In this document: positions 1-11,138 of the stretch, piece by piece
Position numbering within the stretch: position 1 is the first letter of the stretch
Layout: each line of letters begins with the position of its first letter
Source: Selaginella tamariscina
Lineage: Eukaryota; Streptophyta; Lycopodiopsida; Selaginellales; Selaginellaceae
DNA length: 64,000 nucleotides
NCBI GenBank assembly: GCA_003024785.1
Contig: PUQB01000063.1
Coordinates: 584,039-648,038 of the forward strand
Direction: 5' to 3'
Made by a program: the position numbers and the translations under genes
Notes under the pieces: generated by a model
Told to the model about the DNA's origin: nothing
What the model saw: only the letters and a program-made list of their open reading frames with translations
Databases searched by the model: none

Positions 1-2
1 CT

Positions 3-361
3 GGGGACTCGACTTCCTCTCAATCTGAACTCGAATCGTATGTCAGCGTCAATTGATGCAGCTCGTTTTTCTTTCTTTGTAAAAGCTATGGTGACCACCA
101 ACATTAACCTGACTCTTGGTCCTTCACGCAACAACGACCTCAAGCTAGAGTGGACTCTTGGCCCTTCACGCAACAACGACACCCTACCTCAAGCTAGAGT
201 GCCAAGTAGGAGTGCGTACCAATTATTGGACACACTTTTGACGCCAACACTTACTCCAGCTACATGCTAAAGAATTATTTTGATGCCAACCCCTTACATC
301 GCATCAGTTGCAAACCTAGCTGCTATAGGTCATCCCGTGCCAATGACTTGTTTGTCTGACT
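3..361. repeat. direct repeat of the 5' flank of the gene at 1875-2789 (copy 1)
   Basis: This stretch matches 2824-3120 in the same orientation, starting at ggggactcgacttcctc and running through the shared phrase gacgccaacacttactccag. Copy 2 lies directly upstream of the minus-strand gene, so copy 1 is probably the 5' flank of another unit that lies left of the window or has been lost. Copy 1 contains an extra internal duplication around 108-200, where the phrase cccttcacgcaacaacgac occurs twice (once as tccttcac). No gene is supported inside it. Confidence 0.75.
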
Positions 362-403
362 CGATAGCAAAAGCAGCGTGGAGTTTGATGCCTGTGCATC
401 CCG

Positions 404-726
404 ATGGGGTCCCCTTATTGACCCCTGGCCTTGGGCCTCCGGCGACCGAAGGCCAAAATTGCCCACGTTCTCTCGTTGCCAGCATGGCCATACGTCATGC
501 CAATTTAATACTGACGTAGTCTTAACAAAACCTGCTCGGATTATTAAAGACTCGGTTTGGTTTTGATTCTCTGTACAATTTCTTCCTCCAAAGAAACCTG
601 TAAATGATATATGTATATATAACTATATCTGTTAAATGTGACACCCTATGCAACTATATATATATATCGTGTACATGAACATATGTACATATACATGTAT
701 AATATATATGTACACACACACACATA

Positions 727-783
<57 letters not shown>

Positions 784-1490
784 TACATCAACTGGTTTTT
801 CCGGCAGCAACATGGGAGGCGCCTCTTTCTTTAAGTTCTTATGTATGTTGAAAAGGTATATATAAATATTTCATAGTTAACCTCCACAATCGAGGAGTTA
901 GCATCACCAAGGATTTGCCTTCTGCCTGTAAAGATTAATTAAGTGAAAATTACATGCTTTTAAAGATAAAATATATAGAACTTAAAATATACTAATAATA
1001 ATTATTATTAGTGTGATGAGCACAAAAAGTTGAAATTTATCCATTAATATTGAGATTTAAGTTGGTGATGATCTAGTTAACAAGATGTGAGCATATTACA
1101 TATATATATATATGTATGTATATATGTATATACATTGTAACGCAAGAAACCAATATGTCGTGTGTATATAGATAGATAGATATATATGTACAATTCCATT
1201 TGGTAATGGGATTATATAAGACACACATATATACTCAATAGCTTAAGATTACTTACAATATAATATTAATATTATTATTATTCAAATAAAACGATGAATT
1301 AAAAAATTTACTTTGTAAGTGAGCATATTACATATATGTAAAGATATATATATATACATTGTATACACGAGAAACGAAGATATTGTTTACGTTTGGCCAT
1401 GCGGGCAAGAAGAGAGGTGGTGAACGTGGGACAGCGGAATTTTGGCCTTCGGTCGCCGGAGGCCCAAGGCAGGGGACCCACCCTAGCGTT
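404..1490. repeat. inverted-repeat pair around AT-rich microsatellite DNA
   Basis: Positions 428-460 and 1438-1470 are perfect 33-bp reverse complements of one another (core cctccggcgaccgaagg), and weaker similarity continues outward and inward, for example gcatggcca near 483 against its complement near 1397. The ~980 bp between the arms is AT-rich, with a long (AT)n tract at about 727-780 and other TA-rich runs. It could be a fold-back or miniature DNA element. No target duplication was found, so the class is open. Confidence 0.5.
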
Positions 1491-1537
1491 ATTAAGTTAC
1501 AAAAGTGATAGATAAACAAAGACTAAAGAAAGTGCTG

Positions 1538-1903
1538 AAAACTCATCACGTTACATCAATGTGAACATTTGAAGTTCTAATTAAATATTAGTGTACTAAT
1601 AAGTCTTTTTAAGTTTAAACTTTTATTAATTACACGCACACACACACACACATTAAACATTGCCATCAAACAATAAGGTAATACAACTTCCATTACTTAT
1701 AACCGTGCGAGATGTGGCATCCAAAAAGGTGGCACGATGCCAAAGCGCGAACGAAAGATGTAGTGTGGATGAGCAAAAACCAACATACATACATACATAC
1801 ACACACATATATATTATACATTTTTATTTTCTCATTTTCCCATTTCACTAGTTTTAATGGAATTTTATAGCACACTAGAGCTCGTCGTGCTGGTGTTTTG
1901 GGA
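1538..1903. repeat. 3' flank of the deaminase-like gene, duplicated at 9056-9378
   Basis: The segment starting aaaactcatcacgtt and ending in the last codons of the minus-strand gene (ctggtgttttggga) recurs at 9056-9378 with substitutions and small gaps. It includes a short CA repeat and the phrase gcatccaaaaaggtg. The second copy carries only the final codons of the gene. This supports past duplication of the whole gene unit. Confidence 0.75.
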
Positions 1904-2789
1904 GAAGTGGTTTGAGTTCTTCGTCAGATCCATTGATTGCAAAGGGCGTAGCCTGGCTCATGCTGAGGTTGTGCCAAACTTGAAGGTATGGGAACTGCTC
2001 GAGCACACGGGCACGGTCACTCTCGGTCAAAGCTCGGAACACAGACCTGTAACAAAAGCATATTAAATACACATATTTAAAACAGCTGCAGAACATCACC
2101 TGATGAACATCATTACGGGTGCGGTGTTGATGGGGAACACTTAAGTTAGCAATGCTGTCATGATCCGTCACTACGGTTCCCAGACGTCGAGTCTGTCCAA
2201 AAGGTCCTTCACCAGTACTTTCACCTCCAGCCTTGAGACAGTTTGCACATCGCTTGACACACTTGACATGCTTCTCATCTCTCCGCTGGATCTTCTGCAC
2301 GGCGTAAGTTGTATCAGCTGTCTGATCCACTCGTGCCAGCTTCTCGAACACAACATGCTCTGCACAGTTCTCAAACGGGCGGTTAACTGGAGGCTTGGCT
2401 TGATCATCCTCTTGGAGAAGTGCCAAGTGAAGCTTGGAACGGGTGTCATTGAAAGCCGAGACTTGAACTCCCAGCTTCTTCTCCACAGCCTCGATGCTAG
2501 CTGGCCTACCCCCAGCCATGTCCATCCTCAAACGAACGTTAGCACCCACAACTTTGCTTCCTTGTTCTGTGACTCCACAGCAGAGCACATCGGACACTTG
2601 CTGCTTCTTTGCATGCACGGTAGGAGCCAGGAGAACCAACATACCCAAGTGCAAGATGCGCAAGAAATGGATGAAAGCGTCCCCATCACTGAGACCTTCA
2701 ACGCTCTTCAATGCGTTCCACAGCTTTTGAGCATCGTCGAGGTTCTTCTTCTCATCATCAGGCAAATCCTGTGAATGTGCAGAGCCCAT
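1875..2789 (-). CDS. 304-codon protein with deaminase-like CAE...CxxC pattern and C-terminal HDEL
   Basis: This is the longest open frame in the first 25 kb. The family is not recognised with certainty. Residues 142-145 read CAEH and residues 177-184 contain C-x3-C-x2-C (CANC at 181-184). A [H/C]AE motif followed by CxxC is the zinc-binding and catalytic signature of the cytidine-deaminase-like fold, so a deaminase-superfamily protein is a reasonable guess. A hydrophobic stretch lies at about 41-59. The last four residues are HDEL, the plant/yeast ER-retention signal, but no clear signal peptide is seen and this may be chance. An AT-rich segment at 2047-2099 (GTGATG...TTACAG, 53 bp) resembles an intron, but splicing it would put the coding-like C-terminus out of frame. 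The start was taken at the first ATG, which opens MGSAHSQ. Parts of its flanks are duplicated nearby. Family assignment is tentative; the open frame itself is convincing. Confidence 0.55.
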   Translation of the reverse strand: MGSAHSQDLPDDEKKNLDDAQKLWNALKSVEGLSDGDAFIHFLRILHLGMLVLLAPTVHAKKQQVSDVLCCGVTEQGSKVVGANVRLRMDMAGGRPASIEAVEKKLGVQVSAFNDTRSKLHLALLQEDDQAKPPVNRPFENCAEHVVFEKLARVDQTADTTYAVQKIQRRDEKHVKCVKRCANCLKAGGESTGEGPFGQTRRLGTVVTDHDSIANLSVPHQHRTRNDVHQVMFCSCFKYVYLICFCYRSVFRALTESDRARVLEQFPYLQVWHNLSMSQATPFAINGSDEELKPLLPKHQHDEL

Positions 2790-2823
2790 CGCGTTTCTCC
2801 TTCCTTCTGAAGTCTGAAGGTTC

Positions 2824-3120
2824 GGGGACTCGACTTCCTCTCAATCTGAACTCGAATCGTATGTCAGCGTCAACTGATGCAGCACGTTTTACTTTCTTTA
2901 CCAACATTGACCTGACTCTTGGCCCTTCACGCAACAACGACAGCCTACCTCAAGCTAGAGTGCCAAGTAGGAGTGCGTACCAATAATTGGACACATTTTT
3001 GACGCCAACACTTACTCCAGCTACGTGCTAAAGAATTATTTTGATGCCAACCTTTTACATCGCATCAGTTCCAAACCTAGCTGCTATACGTCATCCCATG
3101 CCAATGAGTTGTCGTCTGAC
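2824..3120. repeat. 5' flank of the deaminase-like gene (copy 2 of direct repeat)
   Basis: This is the partner of 3-361. It begins about 35 bp upstream of the ATG of the minus-strand gene, so it probably holds the gene's promoter and 5' untranslated region. No TATA box was fixed with confidence. It lacks the internal duplication present in copy 1. Confidence 0.65.
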
Positions 3121-3482
3121 GACTCTGAGTCGTTTTGCACCACACTTAACTTAATTAGGCTTAAATAAGGAAAAATGGATTCGTACTTATTATTAAGTCT
3201 TATTTTTTTTAAAGGTTTGACTGCTAAGGGCATTGAATTTGCACCAGCCCTTAACTTAAAGAAAGCACTTACTTTAGATTTTTAAGGGGGTTTTGACCAC
3301 TAAGGGCAGTGATTTCATACCATTCCCTTAACTTAACTTATTTAAAAGGAAAAGTGCAAAATTATATAGAAAATTTAAGGGAGGTGGGGGTTCTTTAGCC
3401 ACCCTTAACGACCCACAAGCTCGCCACTTTTTCCATAATCTTTTAAAATAAAATATAAAATTATATTTCTCATGCGTAATAT

Positions 3483-3632
3483 TGTAAGATTCATGTATAC
3501 AGTTGCATGTGCACATACTATTATTAATATAGTGGGTTTTGATAGTTGTTGGATTGGTTTCAATCTGGACCACTTGCTCCTAAGGTTCTTGAACTAATGG
3601 ATATACACATTTCTATATTCTGAACTCTCACA
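3483..3632 (+). repeat. 5' LTR of Ty3 copy A
   Basis: It begins TGTAAGATTC and ends CTCTCACA, matching 8132-8282. A primer-binding-site-like stretch follows at once; in copy B this reads TGGTGGAGGTGAGGGG, starting with the usual TGG. The tRNA was not assigned. Confidence 0.8.
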
Positions 3633-3839
3633 TTGATGGAGGTGAGGGGTTGTCCCTAAGAAGCACTCGGATTTGTGTCTTTTTTATAGATCTTCTTTGT
3701 CTTTTTAAGATTTAACTTCTCCATTGTCTAAATCTATTCTTTCCTTGTAGATTTTATCCTTTTTTCTCTTTTCGTCCATAGATTCATAATAGGCAAATTC
3801 TTCGTCTGTGGAGCAACTACTCATGCAGTTGTTGAATGC

Positions 3840-4570
3840 CATGTGGATGCAACTGAACAATCGCGGCATTCACAACTCATGGTACTCCTTCTATTCCTAC
3901 TGTAAATCCTCGCGTTTGGTCGGATTTCTTTCGCAGAAATCTTAGGGATGATGTTTATCATTGGTTTGACCACTTCATCGTGGTCACCACATATCATTCA
4001 TGGGATGGTGCTCAGTGTTTGCGTGAGTTTCCTACTTGTTTGCATGGGACGGTGTTGCAATGGTACAATGGTTTGGACGTTGCAACACATGGGGATTAGA
4101 GCATTCTTTCAAAGATCTTCACAACGTGCATTTGGGCATGCGGATGACCGTGACGATGCTTTTTAGCAGTTGCATCGTATTCGTCAGGAGCTATATGAGT
4201 CGGTGATGTAGTTTGGTGTTCACTTTTGGAGCCTTTTGCTGCATGCAGAGCTTAACATGTCAGAACGCATGAAGTTAGGTATGTTGTGGTCAGCACTTCG
4301 TCAAGACCTTGTAAGGCTTGTGCATGCACTAGCTCTAGTGACTCTTAACGATGCTTTAAGGCTAGCACAACGATATGAGTCATCACCTCTCCCACTTGCA
4401 ACTTCACATTCTCTCGTTCCATTTCATATGAGGGATGGTCCTACTCCGACGGAGGTTGATGCTGTTGTTTCTCGTGTATTAGCACAAGGTTGGGCTCATG
4501 GACAAGGACGTGGACATGCAATTCATTGGACACACGTATCGGTGTTGTCAATGATTTCTTGATTGGTGTC
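3840..4570 (+). pseudogene. Gag remnant, Ty3 copy A
   Basis: Fragments encode VYHWFDHFIV, then a segment like ELNMSERMKLGMLWSALRQD at about 4245-4305, which aligns with the Gag of copy B (11139-11953). The pattern of a W-rich stretch followed by a helical capsid-like region fits the Retrotrans_gag family. Frames change several times (near 4090 and 4200). The C-terminal glycine/arginine-rich part and zinc knuckle are degraded. Confidence 0.65.
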
Positions 4571-4699
4571 CCTCATTTCCGGGGTGGAGGCCTCGGTGTC
4601 AACAACGTCCGATTGGCACCGCTGCAGTAGAAGGTCTTGATACGGTGGATCTTCCAGGAAACAACGAATCACACGAATAGAGGGGGGTCCTTATGCGAA

Positions 4700-6640
4700 T
4701 AAGTTAATGATTCCTCCGTTTTTCTTTTGGGAGTATCATCAAGAGGTTCACTTGGCACCAGTTCATTCGGTCTTCACTTTTCAAGCTCGATTTAATCACA
4801 CGCCACATCATGTTTTCCTTTCAATGTTGGTGGATACATATTTGAGTTTGTCTTATATTTCTCAATCTATTGCTATACATTGCAGCCTTTATTTGTGTCG
4901 TGCGGTAGAACCAATCTTCATTTTGTACGGCAACGAATACACTCATGCTTGCTTGCGGGATGAAGTTGATATTGTTATTCGTGTGGATGATCATAAGCTT
5001 GAGCTTTTAATCTTTACGGGTGGTTCCGAGTCAATCTTTTCACCTTATTTTTGGTATGGATTGGTTGACTCACAATCATGCCAAGTGTGACTTTGAAAAG
5101 TCTCCCCCTGTTTGACTCTTCCTTATCTTTCTTCCATTCCACTTACTTTTATTTCACTTCATCCATCTGCTTTCATTTTTACTTTCATCACTTTTGTTTC
5201 ACCCTTACTTCAAACTATATTCCCTTCATGTTCTTCCTTTCCATCTTTGGATTCATTATATGATTGTCGTGCTGTAATCGTTGCTCAACTCAAAAAGGAG
5301 TATGCTGATCTTTTCAACTTCGACTTGTCATTTAGGATCAAGATTGTGATATGCCACCCTATTCCAACTGGGGATGCTAGGCAGATCAAGGTACCTGTTC
5401 GGCATTGGTCACCAAAGGAGCTCAGGATCTTACAAGCAAATGTTAAAGAAATGTTGGAGAAAGGTGTTATCTGAAAATCTTAAAGTCATTGGGCATGCGA
5501 ACCTCATCTTGTGACGAAGTTGGATGAGAGCGTTCAATTCTGCATCGACTATCGCCCATTAAATGATGTAACCATTTCAGATGTGTACCCACTTCCTCAT
5601 ATTGCAGACCTTTTGGATCGACTGGGGCGGAACTGTTGGTTTACCAAGTTAGATCTTACCTCTGAATATTGGTAAGTTCCGATGGTTGACATGGACATTC
5701 CCAAGATTACTTTTTAGACACCATTTGGCCTGTATAAGTTCTTGGTGATGCCTTTCGGTTTGAGCAATGCTCCAACGACTTTTCAGTGTATGATGGACAA
5801 AGTTCTCTACGATATGCCAGAGATGACTGCTGGCTTCATTGATGATGTTTTAACCCACTCGGATGGAACGTGGGAGGATCATGTTGGTGATGTATGCAAG
5901 GTTTTAGATCGACTACGGGAAGTTAGTTTGAAATTGAAGCCATTTAAGTGTGTGTTTGGATCCAAAAACACCACTTATTTGAGTTATCGCATTTCACGTG
6001 AAGGTTTGCAAGTCGATCTTGACAAACTTGTTGTAATTTTGAAGTTCCTTACACCGAAGTATGTGAATGATGTGCAACGCTTTCTTGGCAAGGTACAATA
6101 TCTAGGTCGTTTCATGGATTATCCTTTATATTATATTGCACCACTGCGGGCGTTGCTGAAGTTGTCAATGACTTCTTTTGTTTTGGTTTAAGGATTGCGA
6201 GCAGGCATTTGCAAATCTCAAAGAGCTGTTGATGACTCGTCAAGTTTTGGCATACCCGGATTACTCTCGTTCTTTCATCTTGCGCGTAGATGCTTCTTAC
6301 ATCGGTCTCGGGGGCATATTGTTGCAAGAGAGTACGAGTGTCCCTGACCAATGACATCCCATTGTGTACATCAGCCATACGTTGTAACCAACATAGGTGT
6401 ACTCCACAACATAAAAGGAGTGTTTAGCAGCAATTTGGGGTTTTGAGAAGCTCCATACTTGCATGATTCTCGTACGTTGTTGGAAGGCGATTATGTAGCA
6501 ATCACTTTGTTGTTGAAGCGGAAGAATTTCATTGGTTGTACTACTCGGTGGGCCTTGAAGCTTCAAATTTACGACTTCGAGGTTGTTTATCGCCCATAGA
6601 GTTCTATGGCTGATGCTGATGCTCTTTCTTGAGCTCCTCT
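4700..6640 (+). pseudogene. protease-RT-RNase H remnant, Ty3 copy A
   Basis: In order: a retropepsin-like region (LVDTYLSLSYIS near 4840, where the expected DTG is DTY; YFWYGLVD near 5045); reverse transcriptase with FCIDYRPLND near 5540, FLVMPFGLSNAP at about 5740 and GFIDDVL near 5835; and RNase H with ILRVDASYIGLGG near 6280. The RT catalytic box is FIDD rather than YVDD. The DTG glycine loss and in-frame stops at several points mean it cannot make a working polyprotein. It is followed by the integrase remnant. Confidence 0.75.
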
Positions 6641-6829
6641 TCCACCTTCTCTCTTTTACCCCTGAGGAGTCAGTTGCCCAGCATCAGTGGACTTTTTGAA
6701 TGAAGATTCTGTACCATCAGCAATTGTTGTGCTTGACGTTCAGTGTCTGTAGAATGTACAATTAGATTTGTTGTCTTTGGATGAGGTTTGAGAAGTTCAA
6801 AAGGTTGAGCTGTGGATTTGAAAGCTTCA

Positions 6830-8045
6830 TCATGGGTTTGAGAATCCTGCATCACTTGCTGATGATTTGCCCTTCAAGCATTTACATTTGCAATATAGCC
6901 TTTAGGACGACCTTCTTTATTTTGTGGGGACTGATCCAGATGATCATTTGCGGTTGGTAGTGCCTTCGGTCTTCATTCCACGCTTCCTCCATGCTTACCA
7001 TGACTCTTTTATTCTCGGCGGGCACATGGGACATCATCGTGTGATGGAGAAACTGCATAGATCTTTCTATTGGCCAAAGTTGTAAGGAGATGTGATTCAG
7101 TATGTGTGTAGTTGTGTGTGGTGCCAAGCTCGTAATACTCCTCCGTGTACTTCGAAAGGATGGTTGGAGTTAATTGTAGTCGTCCGTTTGAATTGATGGC
7201 ATTTGATCTGATGGGACCTTTTTTGCGGTCAACTGCTGACAACAAGTACATTATTATTGCTTATGATTACCTAACTTATTGAGTAAAGTTGGTGCTCTTG
7301 CTAGTGCGACTACTTCTGTTGTTGGTCAGTTTCTTCTTAATCGAGTCATTTTTAGCATTTTTGTCTGGAGCGAATTCTCTTGGACAATGGTCCTACATTT
7401 ATGACCAAGGCATTTCATGTCTTGACGTCTCGACTAGGGATCTACACACTTTTACAAGTGCTTTCATCCTCATACAGATGGTTTAGTGAAATGGCTCGTC
7501 AGAACCTTCAAGGGGATGATCGTAAAGTATTGAACTTTCAACATTCAGATTAGGATGGTTATTGCAATCTCTCCGATATGCTTATGTCACTGGAGTACAA
7601 AGTTTTGTTGGTACTTCTTCATATAAGCTCTTGTATGATCATGACATGGTGTTGCCAACAGAGTTGGGTCTGCCTTCTTGGTTACTGTGAGCTATTGATG
7701 CTAGGTCATGGGATCGGTATCTAACGAGCATTCTTCCATTGGTTCATGCGGAGTCAGTAGAACACTTGGCCGTGTATAAGTAGGACAACAACAACGTTAC
7801 AACTCGCACCATCGTCCTCCTGCGGAGTATAAGGTTGATGAACTGGTGTTGGTTTGTTTTCCCAAGCTTACGGTATGTGGTTTAGTTAAGAGTCTCCTTC
7901 CTCAGTGGAAAGGACCGTATCGAGTGCTACGGCAGGTAAGGTCGCAAGTTTATGAGGTTCTACATGACATTCAACCCGATCCTTTCACGTGCAATGGTTG
8001 AAACGTTTTGTGTAATGGGAACAAGTTGTGCCGCCTACAAATCCA
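6830..8045 (+). pseudogene. integrase remnant, Ty3 copy A
   Basis: A zinc-binding HHCC region is visible near 7000-7135 (GGHMGHHRVM followed by CVWCQA-like codons), then the catalytic-core start FDLMGPF near 7203, and a C-terminal segment near 7845-7990 (LLPQWKGPYRVL) of the GPY/F type. No chromodomain was recognised after it. Stops and frameshifts are frequent, for example before 7281 and in the 7380-7560 region. Confidence 0.65.
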
Positions 8046-8131
8046 CTAGTGCCTCCTCCTGATGTTCCTCCAAATTCGAGTCCATCTACCAGAGAACCCT
8101 AAACTTACATCCTTCCGAGAGGAGGGGATGA

Positions 8132-8282
8132 TGTAAGATCCATGTGTATGGCTGCATGCACACATATTATTATTAGTGTAGTGGGTTTTGATAGCTATCG
8201 AATTGATTTCAATCTCTCTTGTATATAAATTAGGGTTGTTGGATTATTGGATATACACATTTCTATATTCCAAGCTCTCACA
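8132..8282 (+). repeat. 3' LTR of Ty3 copy A
   Basis: It runs from TGTAAGATCC to CTCTCACA and is similar to the 5' LTR at 3483-3632, with several substitutions indicating an old insertion. Confidence 0.8.
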
Positions 8283-8840
8283 ATGTGTATTTTTATATAT
8301 AAGAAATATATTTTTATATTTTTATTTTAACATATATAATTAAAATTAAAAAATAATATAGATGAATTTTTTAAAGTATTCTCATTATTCTCAATATATT
8401 CTTAATATATTCTTAGTCTGCCCTAATTTCGTGCGCCATCAACACATGCATATGTATATATAATATTTTTCATGAAGTTTTTTTAAACATATCCATATAA
8501 AATTTAATTATTTATAGAATGTACCCATATACAATATTATATATAAGTATATAATTTCATCTCACCATATTTTATAATTTTTATAATAACTAAAATCACT
8601 TTAAATGTTAATAAAATTAAGGATGCACATATTATTTAAATCATGAATACTATAAATATATTTTAAAGTGGTTAAAAATATTTATGACAAACTAAAAATA
8701 AATTTTTATTACAAATTGAAAAATATTTATTATAATTTGATATATTAATGTTAAATTAAATGTAAATATGTTAAGTTCATTAAAAATAATTAGATTAATA
8801 ATTTTAACTTAAATGTAAATATAAAAATTATATATTAAGG
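8283..8840. other. AT-rich DNA without recognisable gene
   Basis: A very AT-rich stretch with poly-A/T and TATA runs and no supported open frame. It leads into the cccttaac-rich segment at 8840-9053 treated above as a possible element edge. Confidence 0.6.
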
Positions 8841-9055
8841 GCAATATTTAAATTCATTTTCTTTGTAAGTATTTATGCAAATCCATTGCCCTTAACATAA
8901 TCCCTTAAAAGGTAAGGTTTGATGAGTGTTAATTGCCTTTAACACAATCCCTTAATTTAAATTAAGGGTTGGTACCCCTTAACTTTATTTTTTAAAGGAG
9001 AGTTGGTGCATCCTTAACCTTTACTTAACTTATGCATGCTAAGTTAAGTGTGCCC

Positions 9056-9378
9056 AAAACTCATCACGTTGCATCAATGGGAACATTGAAGTTCTAATTA
9101 AATATTAGTGTATTAATAGGTCTTTTTAACTGTAAACTTTTATTAATTACGCGCGCGCACACACCACACACATTAAACATTTCCATCAAACAATAAGGTA
9201 CTTAACCGTGCGAGATGTGGCATCCAAAAAGGTGACACGATGCCAAAGCGCGAGATGAGCGAACGAAAGATGTAATGTGGATGAGCAAAAACTAAACACA
9301 CACACACGTATACATTTTTATTTTCTCTTTTTCCGGAATTAATAGCACACTAGAGCTTGTCATGCTGGTGTTTTGGGA
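9056..9378. repeat. second copy of the deaminase-like gene's 3' flank
   Basis: It matches 1538-1903 in the same orientation. It ends abruptly at ttttggga, inside the last codons of the gene, so only a gene tail was copied or kept. The HDEL codons have drifted here (gcttgtcatgctg). Confidence 0.7.
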
Positions 9379-10761
9379 TCTATGATGCTTAAATTACTTA
9401 ATGTTTAGTTTTTATGCCAATGTATTTATTTAATTATTTATTTTCTGCTGTCCAATATAACATATTGAACTTTTAAGGCTTCGTACTTTCGGATGGTTTT
9501 AAAAATTGGAAATTCATAAAGTTCAATAGGTTTATATTGTGCAATTATAAAATTTAAGTGTTATTTAGTTTTAAATGCAAATTTGTTTTTGTTTTTGTTT
9601 TTTTATTTTTTATTTTGATCATGATTTTCTTTTTTGTTGTTTATATGAAACCTGTTATATATATAAGTCATATTTGTTAAGTATATCTTAATTAATCTTA
9701 ATCTTTTAAAAATGATAATCGATATTTGTACTCTCCACTTAGTGTGTATATATATTATATATATATATAATATAATGTAGGCCGTACAAGAAGAAGATGA
9801 GCTATTGCAACCGTAACAGAAGATGCGTTTGTTCTTATATTAATACAGATTAATTTACATATCATTAAATATAAATAATGAAGTATATGATTAATTCTTA
9901 AAAGGTCTCACTATGCTTGTCAAGTAAAAGTTTCAATTAATTTTGATTATTATTTGGAAAAATGCACTGTTCTTTAATATATGTGCGTATATGATGAATA
10001 TAGTACATTAATCAATACGTATTGTATTATAAATAAATAAATGTCAATCGATAAACACTAATATATATTCAGGAGAAAATTGGTCAGGGATTCAACCATT
10101 TTTATACGGTATGCTTAACTTAAAAGTTTAAATGAAGTATTTCACATAGAGTCCGATGGGTCACCCAATCGTCTCATTATTATTATTAGTTTTTATATTA
10201 ATCGTGATGAGTAAGACTAAAAGAACATTATTATTATTATTATTTATTAAAGAGTTATATTTCAATATCACTACATAAAACCACTGTATTTTTAAACATC
10301 TTTCAACCATGGGAATACTAGAATGTATTTCATTCACAACATTTAATAATAAAATGAAATAATTTTATTTATACTATATTAATTCATCTTAAATCGTACA
10401 TTTTTAGAAGAGAAACCAACAGCATATATCCGATATATAAATAAAATACTAACAGATATTTATTATATATAGACATGTTAAGCTGCTACGCATACACATT
10501 TATATTATATTGTACTATATAACAAAACAGACCTTTTTATATGTATATTATGTATTGTACACATCTCTGTATATATAGCCTGCCAACCATAATTAGTTTT
10601 CTTCATTAGTTGTCATTTTCTTAAAAAAAAACGTGTATATACTAAACAACTGCATATTATGCTTATGTTTAGAATCTTCAACATTGTCCACTGTTATCTT
10701 CTGATTTACTTAATTACCTGTTGAGTTATTTGTTAAATATAATTTAATAATTGGTTTAGTC
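9379..10761. other. AT-rich intergenic DNA
   Basis: No gene, RNA or element could be supported. There are TA-rich runs near 9740-9775 and short ATT repeats near 10170 and 10220-10245. Confidence 0.6.
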
Positions 10762-10922
10762 TATAAGATCCACGTGTACGACTGTATGTGCACGTACTAT
10801 TATTAACGTAATGAATTTTAATAATTGTGAGATTGGATTCAATCCGGACCACTCGTTCTTGTATATAAGTTAACATTTTTAAACTAATGGAGATATACAT
10901 TTCTATATTCCGAGCTCTCACA
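10762..10922 (+). repeat. 5' LTR of Ty3 copy B
   Basis: It reads TATAAGATCC at the start, where the expected TGTAAGATCC has a G-to-A change, and CTCTCACA at the end. A primer-binding-site-like TGGTGGAGGTGAGGGG starts at 10924. Confidence 0.75.
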
Positions 10923-11138
10923 TTGGTGGAGGTGAGGGGCACCTCTAATTGTCCCTACGGAGTGCTCGGATTTATGTTTTTTTATTGATTTTCTTTGTCT
11001 TCTTAGATTTAGCTTTTCCATTGTCTAGATTTATTCCTTGTAGATTTTGTTTTTTTATCGTTTATGAATCCATAATAGGCAAATCCTTTGTCTGTGGAAC
11101 AATTACTCATGTAGTTGTTGGATGCCATACGTATGTAA

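Larger units (their letters stand above)
3483..8282 (+). mobile_element. Ty3/gypsy LTR retrotransposon, copy A (decayed)
   Basis: Two 150-151 bp LTRs (TGTAAGAT...CTCTCACA) bound a Gag-protease-RT-RNase H-integrase coding region of about 4.5 kb in Ty3 order. A purine-rich tract (gagaggagggga, about 8117-8128) lies just before the 3' LTR. All reading frames are broken by stops and frameshifts, so it is not autonomous. No convincing target duplication flanks it. Copies B (10762-23194) and C (41010-44580) belong to the same family. Confidence 0.85.
3138..9053. mobile_element. possible non-autonomous DNA element split by Ty3 copy A
   Basis: The left edge (near 3138, cacacttaactta) and right edge (near 9040, taagttaagtgtg) are reverse complements, and both flanks carry repeated cccttaac/aaggg motifs (3160-3420 and 8840-9050). 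Between them lies the complete LTR-to-LTR Ty3 copy A. The simplest reading is a small AT-rich inverted-repeat element into which the retrotransposon inserted. No target duplication was identified for either element, so this stays tentative. Confidence 0.35.

Noticed and set aside
2160-2774. 204-codon plus-strand open frame opposite the deaminase-like gene
   Set aside because: It lies antisense to a better-supported coding frame with motif content, and looks like a shadow of it.
3478-8287. Target-site duplication for Ty3 copy A
   Set aside because: Bases before the 5' LTR (aatat) and after the 3' LTR (atgtg) do not match convincingly.
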